A stretch of DNA of 61,410 bases from an uncultured Roseburia sp. (GCA_947383215.1 CANDCP010000002.1:71568-132977), one strand, 5' to 3'; positions 33,973 through 42,369 are shown, numbered from the stretch's first letter. The notes: generated from the letters alone by a model not told the origin. Translations and numbers: made by a program.

Positions 33973-34578
33973 ATGAATATGAAAAAACATTTTAATTATT
34001 TTGATTTCGAAAAGAAGGATGTGGAGCTTTTGCGCAGGGAGATGACGCGCCAGGCTTTTATCAAGACCGCTGCCTCTATGACGGCGGGCGTTGTAATTAT
34101 TATGATCGGGCTGTACCATGATATTAACATTATGGACAGCCCTGTAAAAATATCCAATCCGTCATATATGATCTTTCTTGTCTCTCTGGCTTTTGTGGTG
34201 TTTTGTTTCGGCCTGCATTTTTGCATGGCAATTCGTTCCGTGAGGTTGACGAAGAAGGATATTTTGCAGGTGATTGCGCAGATCGCGCCGGACGGCTATC
34301 ATATTATAAAAACCAGGAGCGGCGGTCTGCTTGTTCAGACATTGCCGGTTTCCGATGATGATAAGCGGCAGTCATTACACATTTTAAAGAGAATGGAGTT
34401 GAATTATCCGCATCTGTCGTCAGAGTTTATGGAATCCTTAAAGGGGATGATAAAGGCGCGCGATCATGAATTATCCGTAGAGGGGGTTCTCAGGACGGAG
34501 ATTATATATGAACAGCTTATGCTGGGAAACGAGAAGATTGTTGATTCTATCGAACAAAACTACCGTAATCCGAAATAA
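33973..34578 (+). CDS. Unknown two-helix membrane protein
   Basis: About 201 aa; no family recognised. Two hydrophobic segments at about residues 29-48 and 66-87 are separated by a short polar loop. The remaining ~110 residues form a cytoplasmic domain with strands (GYHIIKTRSGGLLVQTLPVS) followed by helices. ATG at 33973 has AAGGAAG 5 nt upstream; a TTG at 33937 has its GGGGAGG too close to be used. It follows the two bifunctional GT genes on the same strand, so it may anchor or regulate them, or belong functionally with the ATPase cassette that starts 107 bp later. Confidence 0.6.
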   Translation: MNMKKHFNYFDFEKKDVELLRREMTRQAFIKTAASMTAGVVIIMIGLYHDINIMDSPVKISNPSYMIFLVSLAFVVFCFGLHFCMAIRSVRLTKKDILQVIAQIAPDGYHIIKTRSGGLLVQTLPVSDDDKRQSLHILKRMELNYPHLSSEFMESLKGMIKARDHELSVEGVLRTEIIYEQLMLGNEKIVDSIEQNYRNPK

Positions 34579-34602
34579 TGCCGGATACGAAATACATTTC
34601 TG

Positions 34603-34631
34603 TTGCTGTGCATTCTATTTGATGATACAAT
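34603..34631 (+). promoter_or_regulatory. Sigma-A promoter for the ATPase/STAS/membrane cassette
   Basis: TTGCTG (34603-34608), 17 nt, TACAAT (34626-34631), 54 bp before the GTG start at 34685. It makes the cassette an independent transcription unit. Confidence 0.6.
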
Positions 34632-34684
34632 AAAGGGGTACACAGCAGAGGAAATTATTTGCAATAATTTGGGAGGGATGGGGA

Positions 34685-35872
34685 GTGTTTGATTGCAGCA
34701 GCCTGTACAGCGCGAACAGCGGCGGTAAAAAGCGTACCTATGTTGAGCTTGGGAAAAGGGGCGTAGCGGGGATTCGGCTGTCGGGGGAAAAGATAAACGG
34801 CAGTACGATTGCATATCTGTCAAGGCAGCTATATTTTATTACGCACAACTATAAAAAGGCGTGCCGGGGTATTGTGATTTACTGTGAAAAGTTTGTGCCG
34901 GCTGACAAGTTGACCTATATTTTGTTTGAAGCGATTTTATATAATCTGGTGCATACATATGGATATGAGGTGCGTTTGGGCTGGGGGGATATGAGCACCG
35001 CGATTAATACGGAGGGATTGTCGGATTCCACGATTCCTAAATTATCCTTTTATCTGCAAAACCAGGAGCTGTATCAGCGGAAGTTTCATTTTGAGCAGAA
35101 TGAGAGGCATTTCAGAAGAGTTTTTACTTCGGATCAATTGAAAGGGGACGGGGTTTCCAAGCTTCTTGGAGATCTGAAGATTTTTTTCCTCACCTCGAAT
35201 ATTACAAAGAAAAATACGGATCAGCTGGCGTTGGTTATTTCGGAGCTGGCGGATAATGTCGGGGATCACACGGACGCGGATTGCCTGCTCGACGTTGATA
35301 TCTCAAAGGATTTCTATACGCGGGACGACGACGAGACGGGTAAATACATAGCTGTGAATACGGTTGTCCTGAACTTTTCTCCAAAGTGCTTGGGACACGA
35401 TATAAAAGAGAAGGTACGAAACCATTATTACAAAGAATCCGCGCGCTACGACGCCATACAGGAGGCGTATGAAAATCATAAGCAGCATTTTGACAAGAAC
35501 TATGACGAGCAGGATTTTTTTAATGTCGTTTCCTTTCAGGATTTGATTACGGGCAGAAAGGGAGATACGCAGACCGGAGGGACGGGATTGACGCAGTTGA
35601 TTAAATCTCTGGGAAAAAATGCGGCGGAGCACAGCTGTTATGTGTTAAGCGGCAATCGCGGAATTGCTTTTTATCCGGAATTACTGGAATATAATGCCGA
35701 TAATTGGATAGGATTTAATCAGCAGAAAAATTTTATAGATCATATACCGGACGAGAAAGTTATATTTCGATCGCCCACGCAGCTGTGCGGGACAGGATAT
35801 AATTTTACTTTGGTATACAGGAGGGAAAAGGATGAATTGTATGGCGAAACAGCAAATTCAGTTACAGTTTGA
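34685..35872 (+). CDS. GHKL-type ATPase-like protein with N-terminal STAS-like region
   Basis: 395 aa, GTG start with GGAGG 8 nt upstream. Residues 185-380 look like a Bergerat (HATPase) fold: N-box ISELADNVGDHTDAD (Glu187, Asp190, Asn191) and a glycine-rich lid GGTGLTQLIKSLGKN (from residue 298). The G1 box is abnormal: where DxGxG is expected the strand reads VVLNFSPKCLGHDI. The first ~110 residues (GIVIYCEKFVPADKLTYILF) resemble an alpha/beta STAS-like unit. No His-phosphoacceptor helix pair is seen, so it is more like RsbW/SpoIIAB-type switch kinases or signalling ATPases. Overlaps the next gene by 41 bp. Confidence 0.7.
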   Translation: MFDCSSLYSANSGGKKRTYVELGKRGVAGIRLSGEKINGSTIAYLSRQLYFITHNYKKACRGIVIYCEKFVPADKLTYILFEAILYNLVHTYGYEVRLGWGDMSTAINTEGLSDSTIPKLSFYLQNQELYQRKFHFEQNERHFRRVFTSDQLKGDGVSKLLGDLKIFFLTSNITKKNTDQLALVISELADNVGDHTDADCLLDVDISKDFYTRDDDETGKYIAVNTVVLNFSPKCLGHDIKEKVRNHYYKESARYDAIQEAYENHKQHFDKNYDEQDFFNVVSFQDLITGRKGDTQTGGTGLTQLIKSLGKNAAEHSCYVLSGNRGIAFYPELLEYNADNWIGFNQQKNFIDHIPDEKVIFRSPTQLCGTGYNFTLVYRREKDELYGETANSVTV

Positions 35873-36140
35873 AAAAATAATTACGAATCTTGCGGGGAAT
35901 CGCTTTGGGAGAGACACGTATATAGCGCAGGTGAAAGGTAAAATAGATATAGAGGAAAAAAATATTATAGAGATTCCGGAGATTATCGAAGACGTTGCAA
36001 GTTCATTTGTGCAGGGAATTTACAGGGAATTAAGCGAGCAGTATGGAAAAGAGCGCGCCCTGGAGATTATGGAGCTGCATTCCGTCAGGCCGGAAGTGAT
36101 GGAAAAGATTGAGTACGCAATTCGGGTATACGGAATATGA
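35832..36140 (+). CDS. Small STAS-like (DUF4325-type) protein
   Basis: 102 aa. ATG at 35832 has GGAGGG 6 nt upstream and sits inside the ATPase gene, so expression is coupled. The sequence follows the STAS-like DUF4325 plan: early FGRDTYIAQVKGKI, then EIPEIIEDVASSFVQGIYRE, with Ser57-Ser58 at the place where anti-sigma-factor antagonists carry their phosphorylated Ser, and a final helix with HSVRPEVMEKIEYAI. DUF4325 proteins commonly sit next to HATPase proteins. The likely role is as binding partner or substrate of the ATPase; not shown experimentally as far as I know. Confidence 0.65.
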   Translation: MNCMAKQQIQLQFEKIITNLAGNRFGRDTYIAQVKGKIDIEEKNIIEIPEIIEDVASSFVQGIYRELSEQYGKERALEIMELHSVRPEVMEKIEYAIRVYGI

Positions 36141-36643
36141 CGGTCGTTATTACAGAGGCGGTTCATTCGGGGACTTTGCTGTCGGCATGGGATATCTCGG
36201 ATCGGATCGCCTTGTTTGCATTTGTCCTTTCCGTTATCTCTGTGCTGATTTCTTTCTGGGCGCTGATTCTTCAGAAAAAGTTAAATACGATTAATCTTCA
36301 GGCTGTTTTCTTTGAGAAAATATTTCAGGATTATTTTATTGAAAAAATACCTTCCGCGGCGAAGAAGCTTTCGTTTGATAATAATGGAAAGCTAAAGAGT
36401 TCTTATCGCGAAATAAACAGAACGCTTATGGAAATGATGGAACAATGTATGTATTTTTATTTTGCGAAGAGAGAGTTTTATGACGAATTAAAACAAAGGT
36501 GCCAGCAATTAGAAGATAAATTGATCGAGACATCCAATGAGTTTATCGAAAACAGGTCAAAGCAGAGTGAGTTTATTCATTCTGTCGAGGAGGATATTTC
36601 CGATATCGTAAAATGCATCAATGATAATTACAGCAATAAATGA
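36137..36643 (+). CDS. One-helix membrane protein with C-terminal coiled coil
   Basis: 168 aa; no family recognised. A membrane segment at about residues 24-46 (RIALFAFVLSVISVLISFWA) is followed by a ~70-residue helical region and a coiled coil at about 115-160 (KQRCQQLEDKLIETSNEFI). Starts by ATGA overlap with the STAS-like gene, so all three genes are translationally coupled. The layout (membrane anchor plus cytoplasmic coil) suits a membrane output or scaffold of the cassette. It ends 11 bp before the convergent GT gene. Confidence 0.65.
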   Translation: MTVVITEAVHSGTLLSAWDISDRIALFAFVLSVISVLISFWALILQKKLNTINLQAVFFEKIFQDYFIEKIPSAAKKLSFDNNGKLKSSYREINRTLMEMMEQCMYFYFAKREFYDELKQRCQQLEDKLIETSNEFIENRSKQSEFIHSVEEDISDIVKCINDNYSNK

Positions 36644-36653
36644 TGACGGAAAA

Positions 36654-37832
36654 TCAAATCTTATCATTAGTCGTGATGCTGGATATTAATTTTTCGATTT
36701 GTTTTGTATAAGTTAAATTTTGACATATTTTTACATATCCGTTTCTGGCGATTTCCTCGCGTTCTCTTTCATGCTTCAGGTAATAGTCGGCCTTTCTTAA
36801 CATATCCTCAAAATCTTCGTAATAAATATAGTCTGTTCCCGCTTCGAAATTTTCGGCGAGCTCCGGCTGAAAATTGCTGAGCAGAAAGCCGCCGCAGGAG
36901 AGGATGTCTATGGCGCGCAGCGGAATTCCGGAGGCGATGGAGCGGAGTGTGATATTTAAATTAATTTTAGATTGAAAAAACACATATGGCATTGCGTCGT
37001 TGTAGGAGATATATCCGCGGTAATCTGCTTTTGGACAGAGCGAGCGCTCTGAGCCGGAGTACAGGGCGACGGGAAAGAACTCGGTCAAAAGATTTATGGC
37101 GGTAATTCTCTCGTCGGAAGTGATTTTTGTCTGCAGCATATCGGCGAAGATCAGCCGGTCCATATCGGGCATGTTTTGATCGCGCTCTAATTTGATATAG
37201 TCGGAAAGCGCGGAGGTTAGTTTTTTATCCATCATCGAGGTGATAAGGTCGATTCCCCAGAGCTGTTTTTGCATGCACATGATACCGTCCAGATAGCCGA
37301 TCAATTCTTCCGGTAAAAAATGGATTTTGTCATACATATTATTTTCATAAAGGCTTCCTATAAATGAAATTTCGTTTAAATATTTCTCTGGTTTTTGGGG
37401 CGATTCGGGCGAGAGGTTGAGCTGACGCCCGATGCGTGTCGTATGTGCGGCCAGCGGCAGATGGAAGACATTTTTTGCACCGGCGGCCAGCGTCTGCGAG
37501 ACCATATTTTGATCGAACAGAAAAATGTAATTGCACGAATTGGATACGGATTTGGAGAAAAGCGTAAAGTGCGGGCAGTCGTAAACCCAGCACGCGTATT
37601 TTATGGAATGTTTTTCCGCGGTATCCGAAACGACCGGAAAATAATTAAATGTAAATATAAAATCATACCCCTTCTTTTCCAATTCAGAAGAAAGCGCTTG
37701 GGAGAACCGGTCGTCTGCGAGATAGTTGGCGAGGGGAAATTTGAAAATGGTCACATGGTGTCCGAGTTCTGAAAATGTGTCCGTAATGTCTTTTGCAGAA
37801 TTTTCACCCCAGTAATAGTATAAAATCTTCAT
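36654..37832 (-). CDS. CgeB-like glycosyltransferase
   Basis: 392 aa from ATG at 37832 (MKILYYYWGENSAKD), matching the starts of the paralogues; GAGGTG lies just upstream. A TTG at 37850 would add six residues. Family blocks: FTFNYFPVVSDTA, CWVYDCPHFTLFS, YIFLFDQNM, SFIGSLYENNMYD, MPYVFFQSKINLNITLRS, GIPLRAIDILSCGGFLLSNF, YYLKHEREREEIARNGY. Note DCP instead of DSP in the N-half. Monocistronic on the minus strand and divergent from the GT2-TPR gene. Confidence 0.82.
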   Translation of the reverse strand: MKILYYYWGENSAKDITDTFSELGHHVTIFKFPLANYLADDRFSQALSSELEKKGYDFIFTFNYFPVVSDTAEKHSIKYACWVYDCPHFTLFSKSVSNSCNYIFLFDQNMVSQTLAAGAKNVFHLPLAAHTTRIGRQLNLSPESPQKPEKYLNEISFIGSLYENNMYDKIHFLPEELIGYLDGIMCMQKQLWGIDLITSMMDKKLTSALSDYIKLERDQNMPDMDRLIFADMLQTKITSDERITAINLLTEFFPVALYSGSERSLCPKADYRGYISYNDAMPYVFFQSKINLNITLRSIASGIPLRAIDILSCGGFLLSNFQPELAENFEAGTDYIYYEDFEDMLRKADYYLKHEREREEIARNGYVKICQNLTYTKQIEKLISSITTNDKI

Positions 37833-37858
37833 AAGCACCTCATGTTTCAAACCGCCTA

Positions 37859-37887
37859 TTGTTTCTTTTTCAATAAACCGATATAAT
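37859..37887 (+). promoter_or_regulatory. Sigma-A promoter for the GT2-TPR operon
   Basis: TTGTTT (37859-37864), 17 nt, TATAAT (37882-37887), 48 bp before the ATG at 37936. The -10 is perfect. The spacer includes ACCGATAT, a sigma-D-like -10, but without a matching -35. Confidence 0.6.
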
Positions 37888-37935
37888 ATATGTTGTCTGT
37901 ATTATAACAGAAAATAGCTGCTGAGGGGAAATTTT

Positions 37936-39021
37936 ATGCTGTCGATTTGTATTATTACGAAAAATGAAGGCGAGAAGCTAAACCGTTGCCTGCGCGCGCT
38001 TGGGAATTTTGAGACGGAAGTTGTCGTTGTAGACACCGGCTCTTCTGATAATACGTTTGAGATATTGAGAGATTGGGAAAGAAATAGTAAAAAGAAATTT
38101 AAATTAAAGAAGGATACCTTTATGTGGCGCGATGATTTTGCGGCCGCCAAAAATTATGCCGTCTCTCTGGCACAGAGCGATATCGTTTTTGTGCTGGACA
38201 GCGACGAGGTGGTTGAGAATATGGATTTGGCTGCGCTGGAAAAGCTTTTTTTGAACGGCTTTGAAAAGATCGGACGCGTTGTAAGGCGCAATCAGATAGA
38301 GCAAAACGGGCAGATAAATTATCAGCGGGAGTATATCGCGAGGGTTTTTGACAGGACGCGGTACCAGTATTCCGGGAGGATTCATGAACAGTTAATTCCG
38401 GTAAGAGGCGGCGGGGAATTAACGCCGGATCTCTACGTGTCTCTTCCGATTTCAATCTGGCACGACGGATATATGGGAACACCGGAACAGAGGAAAGAAA
38501 AGGCAAAACGAAATATTGCGCTTTTAAAGCGAGAGCTTGCGGAGGAGGGGGAAGACCCGTATGTGCTCTATCAGCTTGGAAAGAGTTATTATATGCAGGG
38601 GGCTTATCGGGAGGCGGCCGAATATTTTTCGAGAGGGCTGACATTTGATTTAAATCCTTCGCTGGAGTATGTGATCGATATGGTCGAGACTTACGGGTAT
38701 GCGCTGTTGAACGCGGGGAGGGCGGGTGAGGCGCTTATGTTTGAAAATATCTATGACGTGTTTGGCAATACGGCTGATTTTAGACTGTTGATGGGCCTTA
38801 TTTATATGAATAATGAAATGTTTGAAGAAGCTGTGGCGGAATTTCAGAGAGCCGCGCAATGCGAGAATGCGAGAATGCAGGGCGCAAATTCGTTTTTGGC
38901 ATTCTATAACGCCGGAGTTATCAGGGAATGTCTTGGAGACAAGGCGCAGGCAATACGGTTTTATAAAAAGTGCGGCGATTATGCTTTGGCCAGGGAACGC
39001 CTTGCTTCGCTGGAAGAGTAA
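37936..39021 (+). CDS. GT2 glycosyltransferase with C-terminal TPR repeats
   Basis: 361 aa. GT2 start SICIITKNEGEKLNRCLRAL, VVVDTGSSDNTFEIL and metal motif DSDE; SISIWHDGYMGTPEQR-like WHDGY segment at about residue 178. From about residue 200, TPR units: YVLYQLGKSYYMQGAYREAA and FEEAVAEFQRAAQCE. This GT2+TPR plan is shared by SunS-type peptide S-glycosyltransferases and many surface-protein transferases, where the repeats hold the protein acceptor. Good candidate for a first, protein-contacting step. Leads a four-gene plus-strand run (37936-42369). Confidence 0.8.
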   Translation: MLSICIITKNEGEKLNRCLRALGNFETEVVVVDTGSSDNTFEILRDWERNSKKKFKLKKDTFMWRDDFAAAKNYAVSLAQSDIVFVLDSDEVVENMDLAALEKLFLNGFEKIGRVVRRNQIEQNGQINYQREYIARVFDRTRYQYSGRIHEQLIPVRGGGELTPDLYVSLPISIWHDGYMGTPEQRKEKAKRNIALLKRELAEEGEDPYVLYQLGKSYYMQGAYREAAEYFSRGLTFDLNPSLEYVIDMVETYGYALLNAGRAGEALMFENIYDVFGNTADFRLLMGLIYMNNEMFEEAVAEFQRAAQCENARMQGANSFLAFYNAGVIRECLGDKAQAIRFYKKCGDYALARERLASLEE

Positions 39022-39036
39022 GGGAGGGCGCGGACA

Positions 39037-40212
39037 GTGATAGATACAATCATATATTTTACGGGCGTCTATGACACGCTGGATTTATTTACGTTGAAGT
39101 TAAAGGAAGCGTTTGAACAGATGGGGTATCGTTCGTTTGTCTATGACGCGACCATGGAACGGGAGAGCAAGGAGGCGCTGCTCGCGCTGCTTGAGGAGAA
39201 GCGCGGAGGCGCTGCCGGGGTTACGTTCAATAATCTTGGATATAATCTGACGATGCCGTTTACGGACGAGAATTTGTGGGAGTATTATGAGGCGCCTTAT
39301 ATTAATATTCTGATGGATCATCCGTTTCACTATGAAAAAGCCATGCGCCGGGCGCCCGGGACGTCTGTTGTGCTTTGCGTAGACCGCAATCATGTGAAAT
39401 ATATCCGGCGCTTTCATAAGAATATTGCACGGACGGATTTTTTGCCGCATGCGGGGGTGGAATTGCAGTGCCGCCATAAACCGCTTGTCGACAGGGGGAT
39501 TGACGTATTGTATGCGGGAGCGCTGCCGATTTATACGGTGGCGAAGATGATACCGGATTTATCGGCGATACCGGAGGTGGACGGGCACAAAATGGCGCGG
39601 GAAGTGTTGCACGAGCTGGTGAATCACCCGGAAACGACTACGGAGCGCGCGCTGGAAGAGTATCTGCGCGCGCAGCGGAATGATATCTCGGAGAGGCGGT
39701 TGCAGGAAATTATTGTGGAGATGCGTTTTTTGGATTCCTATGCGACGTCGTTTTTCAGAGAACAGGCAGTCCGCATTCTGGCAGATTCCGGTATTCGGGT
39801 GACGGCTTACGGGACAGGCTGGGATCAGTGTGAGTGGAGCGGCAGCCCGTATCTTGATTACAGGGGGAAGGTGCTTGCGCCGCAGATCCTTCCGCTTATG
39901 AACAATTCTAAAATTGTATTGAATACTATGACGTGGTTTAAGGCGGGAAGCCACGATCGGGTGTTTAACGGAATGCTTGCGGGGGCGGCTGTTGTGACGG
40001 ATGATTCTTCATATATGCGCCAGGAGTTTTCCGACGGAAAAGAGCTTGTGATGTTTTCGTTGGATGATATCAAAAATTTGCCCGAGCGGGTATTTGAGCT
40101 GTTTGGGCATATGACAAAGACACAGGAGATGGCAGACTTGGGCTATGCGGGGGCGAAGCGGCGGCATACATGGGAAAACCGCGCGGAATACATAAGAGAA
40201 TGCTTTTTATAA
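39037..40212 (+). CDS. CgeB/GT1-like glycosyltransferase
   Basis: 391 aa, GTG start with GGAGG 9 nt upstream. A GT-B-type protein: PYINILMDHPFHYEKAM in the N-half, VDVLYAGALP-like strand IDVLYAGALPIYTVAK in the middle, then RVTAYGTGWDQCEW, MNNSKIVLNTMTWFKAGSHD, GMLAGAAVVTDDSSYM and RRHTWENRAEYI. It matches the C-terminal half of the bifunctional enzyme at 29337 more than the other CgeB-like genes (shared xHTWExR tail), so two subfamilies coexist here. Confidence 0.78.
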   Translation: MIDTIIYFTGVYDTLDLFTLKLKEAFEQMGYRSFVYDATMERESKEALLALLEEKRGGAAGVTFNNLGYNLTMPFTDENLWEYYEAPYINILMDHPFHYEKAMRRAPGTSVVLCVDRNHVKYIRRFHKNIARTDFLPHAGVELQCRHKPLVDRGIDVLYAGALPIYTVAKMIPDLSAIPEVDGHKMAREVLHELVNHPETTTERALEEYLRAQRNDISERRLQEIIVEMRFLDSYATSFFREQAVRILADSGIRVTAYGTGWDQCEWSGSPYLDYRGKVLAPQILPLMNNSKIVLNTMTWFKAGSHDRVFNGMLAGAAVVTDDSSYMRQEFSDGKELVMFSLDDIKNLPERVFELFGHMTKTQEMADLGYAGAKRRHTWENRAEYIRECFL

Positions 40213-40243
40213 TCAGAATTATATATTTGAGAGGCTGTTTGCT

Positions 40244-41434
40244 ATGCATATATTAATGTATCGCTGGAGGGCGTACAATTATCGGGATATTGAGCGTACC
40301 TTCCAATTACTTGGACATACGGTGGAGAATATTCAGCAGAAGCTGGGAAGTTATGATATTGATGAAGAATTTCAGGCTCGCATTGAGAATCTGTTGGATA
40401 CAAAAAGATTTGATATGGTTTTTACCGTGAATTATTTTGCGGTAATCTCCAATGCCTGCGAGAACAGGGAAATAAAATATGTCAGTTGGACCTGCGATAA
40501 TCCGTTGATTAGCATGTATCATAAATCTATATTTAATAAATGCAACTATATTTTTACGTTTGATCAGTCGAATTATCTGGAGTTTCGGGGAATGGGCGTC
40601 GAGCGGATCTGGTATCTTCCGCTTGCGGTCGACACGGAGAGGCTGGATTATTTGCTGGAAAATGCAGATGATTTGTATAAATATCAAAACGAAATTTCAT
40701 TTGTCGGCAGTCTCTATGAGAGAAATAGTTACGATAAGCTTTCCTATGCGTTGCCGGATTATCTGAAAGGTTATTTTGAGGCGACGATGCAGGCGCAGAT
40801 GAGTATTAGCGGCGGAAATATTATAGAAGAAATGCTCACTCCTGATATTTTGGAGCAGCTGGAGGAATATTTTCATTTGGAGAAGACGAAAGATTCCTTT
40901 TCGGATATCGGGCTGATTTTTTCCACAACGGTATTGGGATTTAAAATTGCCGCAGTTGAGCGGCGCCGGGCGCTGATTGCCTTATCTGTAAAATATCCGG
41001 TGGCTGTATATTCGAACAGCGATGTGAGCGACCTGATTCGGGTGCAGTATCGCGGCGGAGTCGATTATTGGAGTGAAATGCCGAAGGTGTTTCATGAATC
41101 AAAAATAAATTTGAATTTAACAATACCAAATATTAAAACAGGGTTGCCGCTTCGCATGTGGGATATCATGGGGTCGGGCGGATTTCTGATGACAAATTAT
41201 CAGGCTGAACTGCCCAGGTATTTCAAAGAGGGCGAGGATTATGTCTGTTTTGAGGGGGAGAGAGATCTGGTTGAAAAGGCCGGATATTATCTTGAGCATG
41301 AAGAGGAGCGGAAGCAGATTGCCCGAAACGGATACCGGAAAGTAAAGGGTGTGCATTCGTATCGGGAGCGCTTGAAAACAATGCTTGCGATTTTGGAGGA
41401 AGAGGAGGGGTTGTCTTGCGTACAGGAGAAATGA
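40244..41434 (+). CDS. CgeB-like glycosyltransferase
   Basis: 396 aa. Family blocks as in the other DUF3880-type copies: FTVNYFAVISNACE, SWTCDNPLISMYH (DNP in place of DSP), YIFTFDQSN, SFVGSLYERNSYD, GYFEATMQAQMS, MPKVFHESKINLNLTIPN, LPLRMWDIMGSGGFLMTNY (GSGG instead of GCGG) and YYLEHEEERKQIARNGY. The Cys-to-Ser change in the nucleotide-sugar loop region sets it apart. Its stop overlaps the GT8 start (ATGA). Confidence 0.82.
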   Translation: MHILMYRWRAYNYRDIERTFQLLGHTVENIQQKLGSYDIDEEFQARIENLLDTKRFDMVFTVNYFAVISNACENREIKYVSWTCDNPLISMYHKSIFNKCNYIFTFDQSNYLEFRGMGVERIWYLPLAVDTERLDYLLENADDLYKYQNEISFVGSLYERNSYDKLSYALPDYLKGYFEATMQAQMSISGGNIIEEMLTPDILEQLEEYFHLEKTKDSFSDIGLIFSTTVLGFKIAAVERRRALIALSVKYPVAVYSNSDVSDLIRVQYRGGVDYWSEMPKVFHESKINLNLTIPNIKTGLPLRMWDIMGSGGFLMTNYQAELPRYFKEGEDYVCFEGERDLVEKAGYYLEHEEERKQIARNGYRKVKGVHSYRERLKTMLAILEEEEGLSCVQEK

Positions 41435-42369
41435 ATATTGCCATATCCGTCAACAGCAGCTATGTGAGATACGCGTATGTAATGCTGACGTCGCTTTTTA
41501 TGAACCATCAGGGGAGTCGTCTGCATATTTTTGCGCTTCAGACGGATTTGACGCGGGAGGATAAAGAATATCTGAAAGGGTTGGCGGAGCGCTGGGGGCA
41601 GGAAATAGAGTTCTGTGTGCCGGGAATGGAACAATATATGGATATGCTTCCGACGACGGCGAACTGGCCGAAGGAAATCTATTACAGGTTACTTGTGGGG
41701 GAGGCGCTTCCGGCGCAGTTGAGACGTCTTTTGTATCTTGACGTGGATATAATCGTAAACGGTCCGTTGCAGGAGCTTTATTTTATGGATTTGAAGGATA
41801 TGGAGATTGCGGCGGCGGACGATACGATGATACAGGGGAATTTCAGCGAGGCTCAGAAAAATTTGCTGGGGGAAGAAGTCCGATACTTTAATTCGGGCGT
41901 GATTTTGTACGACATGGATAAAGTCCGCGAAAAGTATACGTTTGATACATATTTTCAGACTGCTCGGCGGGCGGATTTTATGTTGACAAACCCGGATCAG
42001 GATCTTTTGAATTATGTGCATGCCGGCAGGGTACTGTATTTGGATAATGAAAAATACAATGCGTTTTCACAGACTATTCGATATGAAGGAGAATTGTCGG
42101 ATGTTTTAGAACAGCTGCCGCCTTTGATTCATTTCGCGGGGCGCAAGCCGTGGGATTATAATGGCGTGCGTTATGACTTGGAAAAGCTTTGGTGGATATA
42201 CGCCAGAGAAACGCCGTTTTATATCGAATTGATGGAGGAGGTTTTTTGGAACAGTTTTGCAGACGACAGTTATTATACGATTATGGCATTGCTAAAGGAA
42301 AATAAGGAATTAAAAGAGGCGCTTGAAAAGTCCATGCAGCTATGCCGGAAATTGTGCGAAAATCATTAA
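41431..42369 (+). CDS. GT8 family glycosyltransferase
   Basis: 312 aa. GT8 (GT-A, retaining) hallmarks: MNIAISVNSSYVRYAYVML at the start, YLDVDIIVNGPLQEL with the DxD metal site Asp104-Val-Asp106, YFNSGVILYDM, DQDLLNYV and LPPLIHFAGRKPW. Such enzymes use UDP-glucose or UDP-galactose type donors. ATG at 41431 gives the ATGA overlap with the preceding gene; a TTG at 41416 with better RBS spacing would add five residues. Last gene before the strong terminator. Confidence 0.88.
   Translation: MNIAISVNSSYVRYAYVMLTSLFMNHQGSRLHIFALQTDLTREDKEYLKGLAERWGQEIEFCVPGMEQYMDMLPTTANWPKEIYYRLLVGEALPAQLRRLLYLDVDIIVNGPLQELYFMDLKDMEIAAADDTMIQGNFSEAQKNLLGEEVRYFNSGVILYDMDKVREKYTFDTYFQTARRADFMLTNPDQDLLNYVHAGRVLYLDNEKYNAFSQTIRYEGELSDVLEQLPPLIHFAGRKPWDYNGVRYDLEKLWWIYARETPFYIELMEEVFWNSFADDSYYTIMALLKENKELKEALEKSMQLCRKLCENH

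Noticed and set aside
34685-36643. Toxin-antitoxin module
   Set aside because: Gene sizes and folds (ATPase, STAS-like, membrane coil) do not match a known toxin family.
37877-37884. ACCGATAT as a fifth sigma-D promoter before the GT2-TPR operon
   Set aside because: The -35 position reads TATT rather than TAAA, and a better sigma-A promoter (TTGTTT-17-TATAAT) overlaps it.
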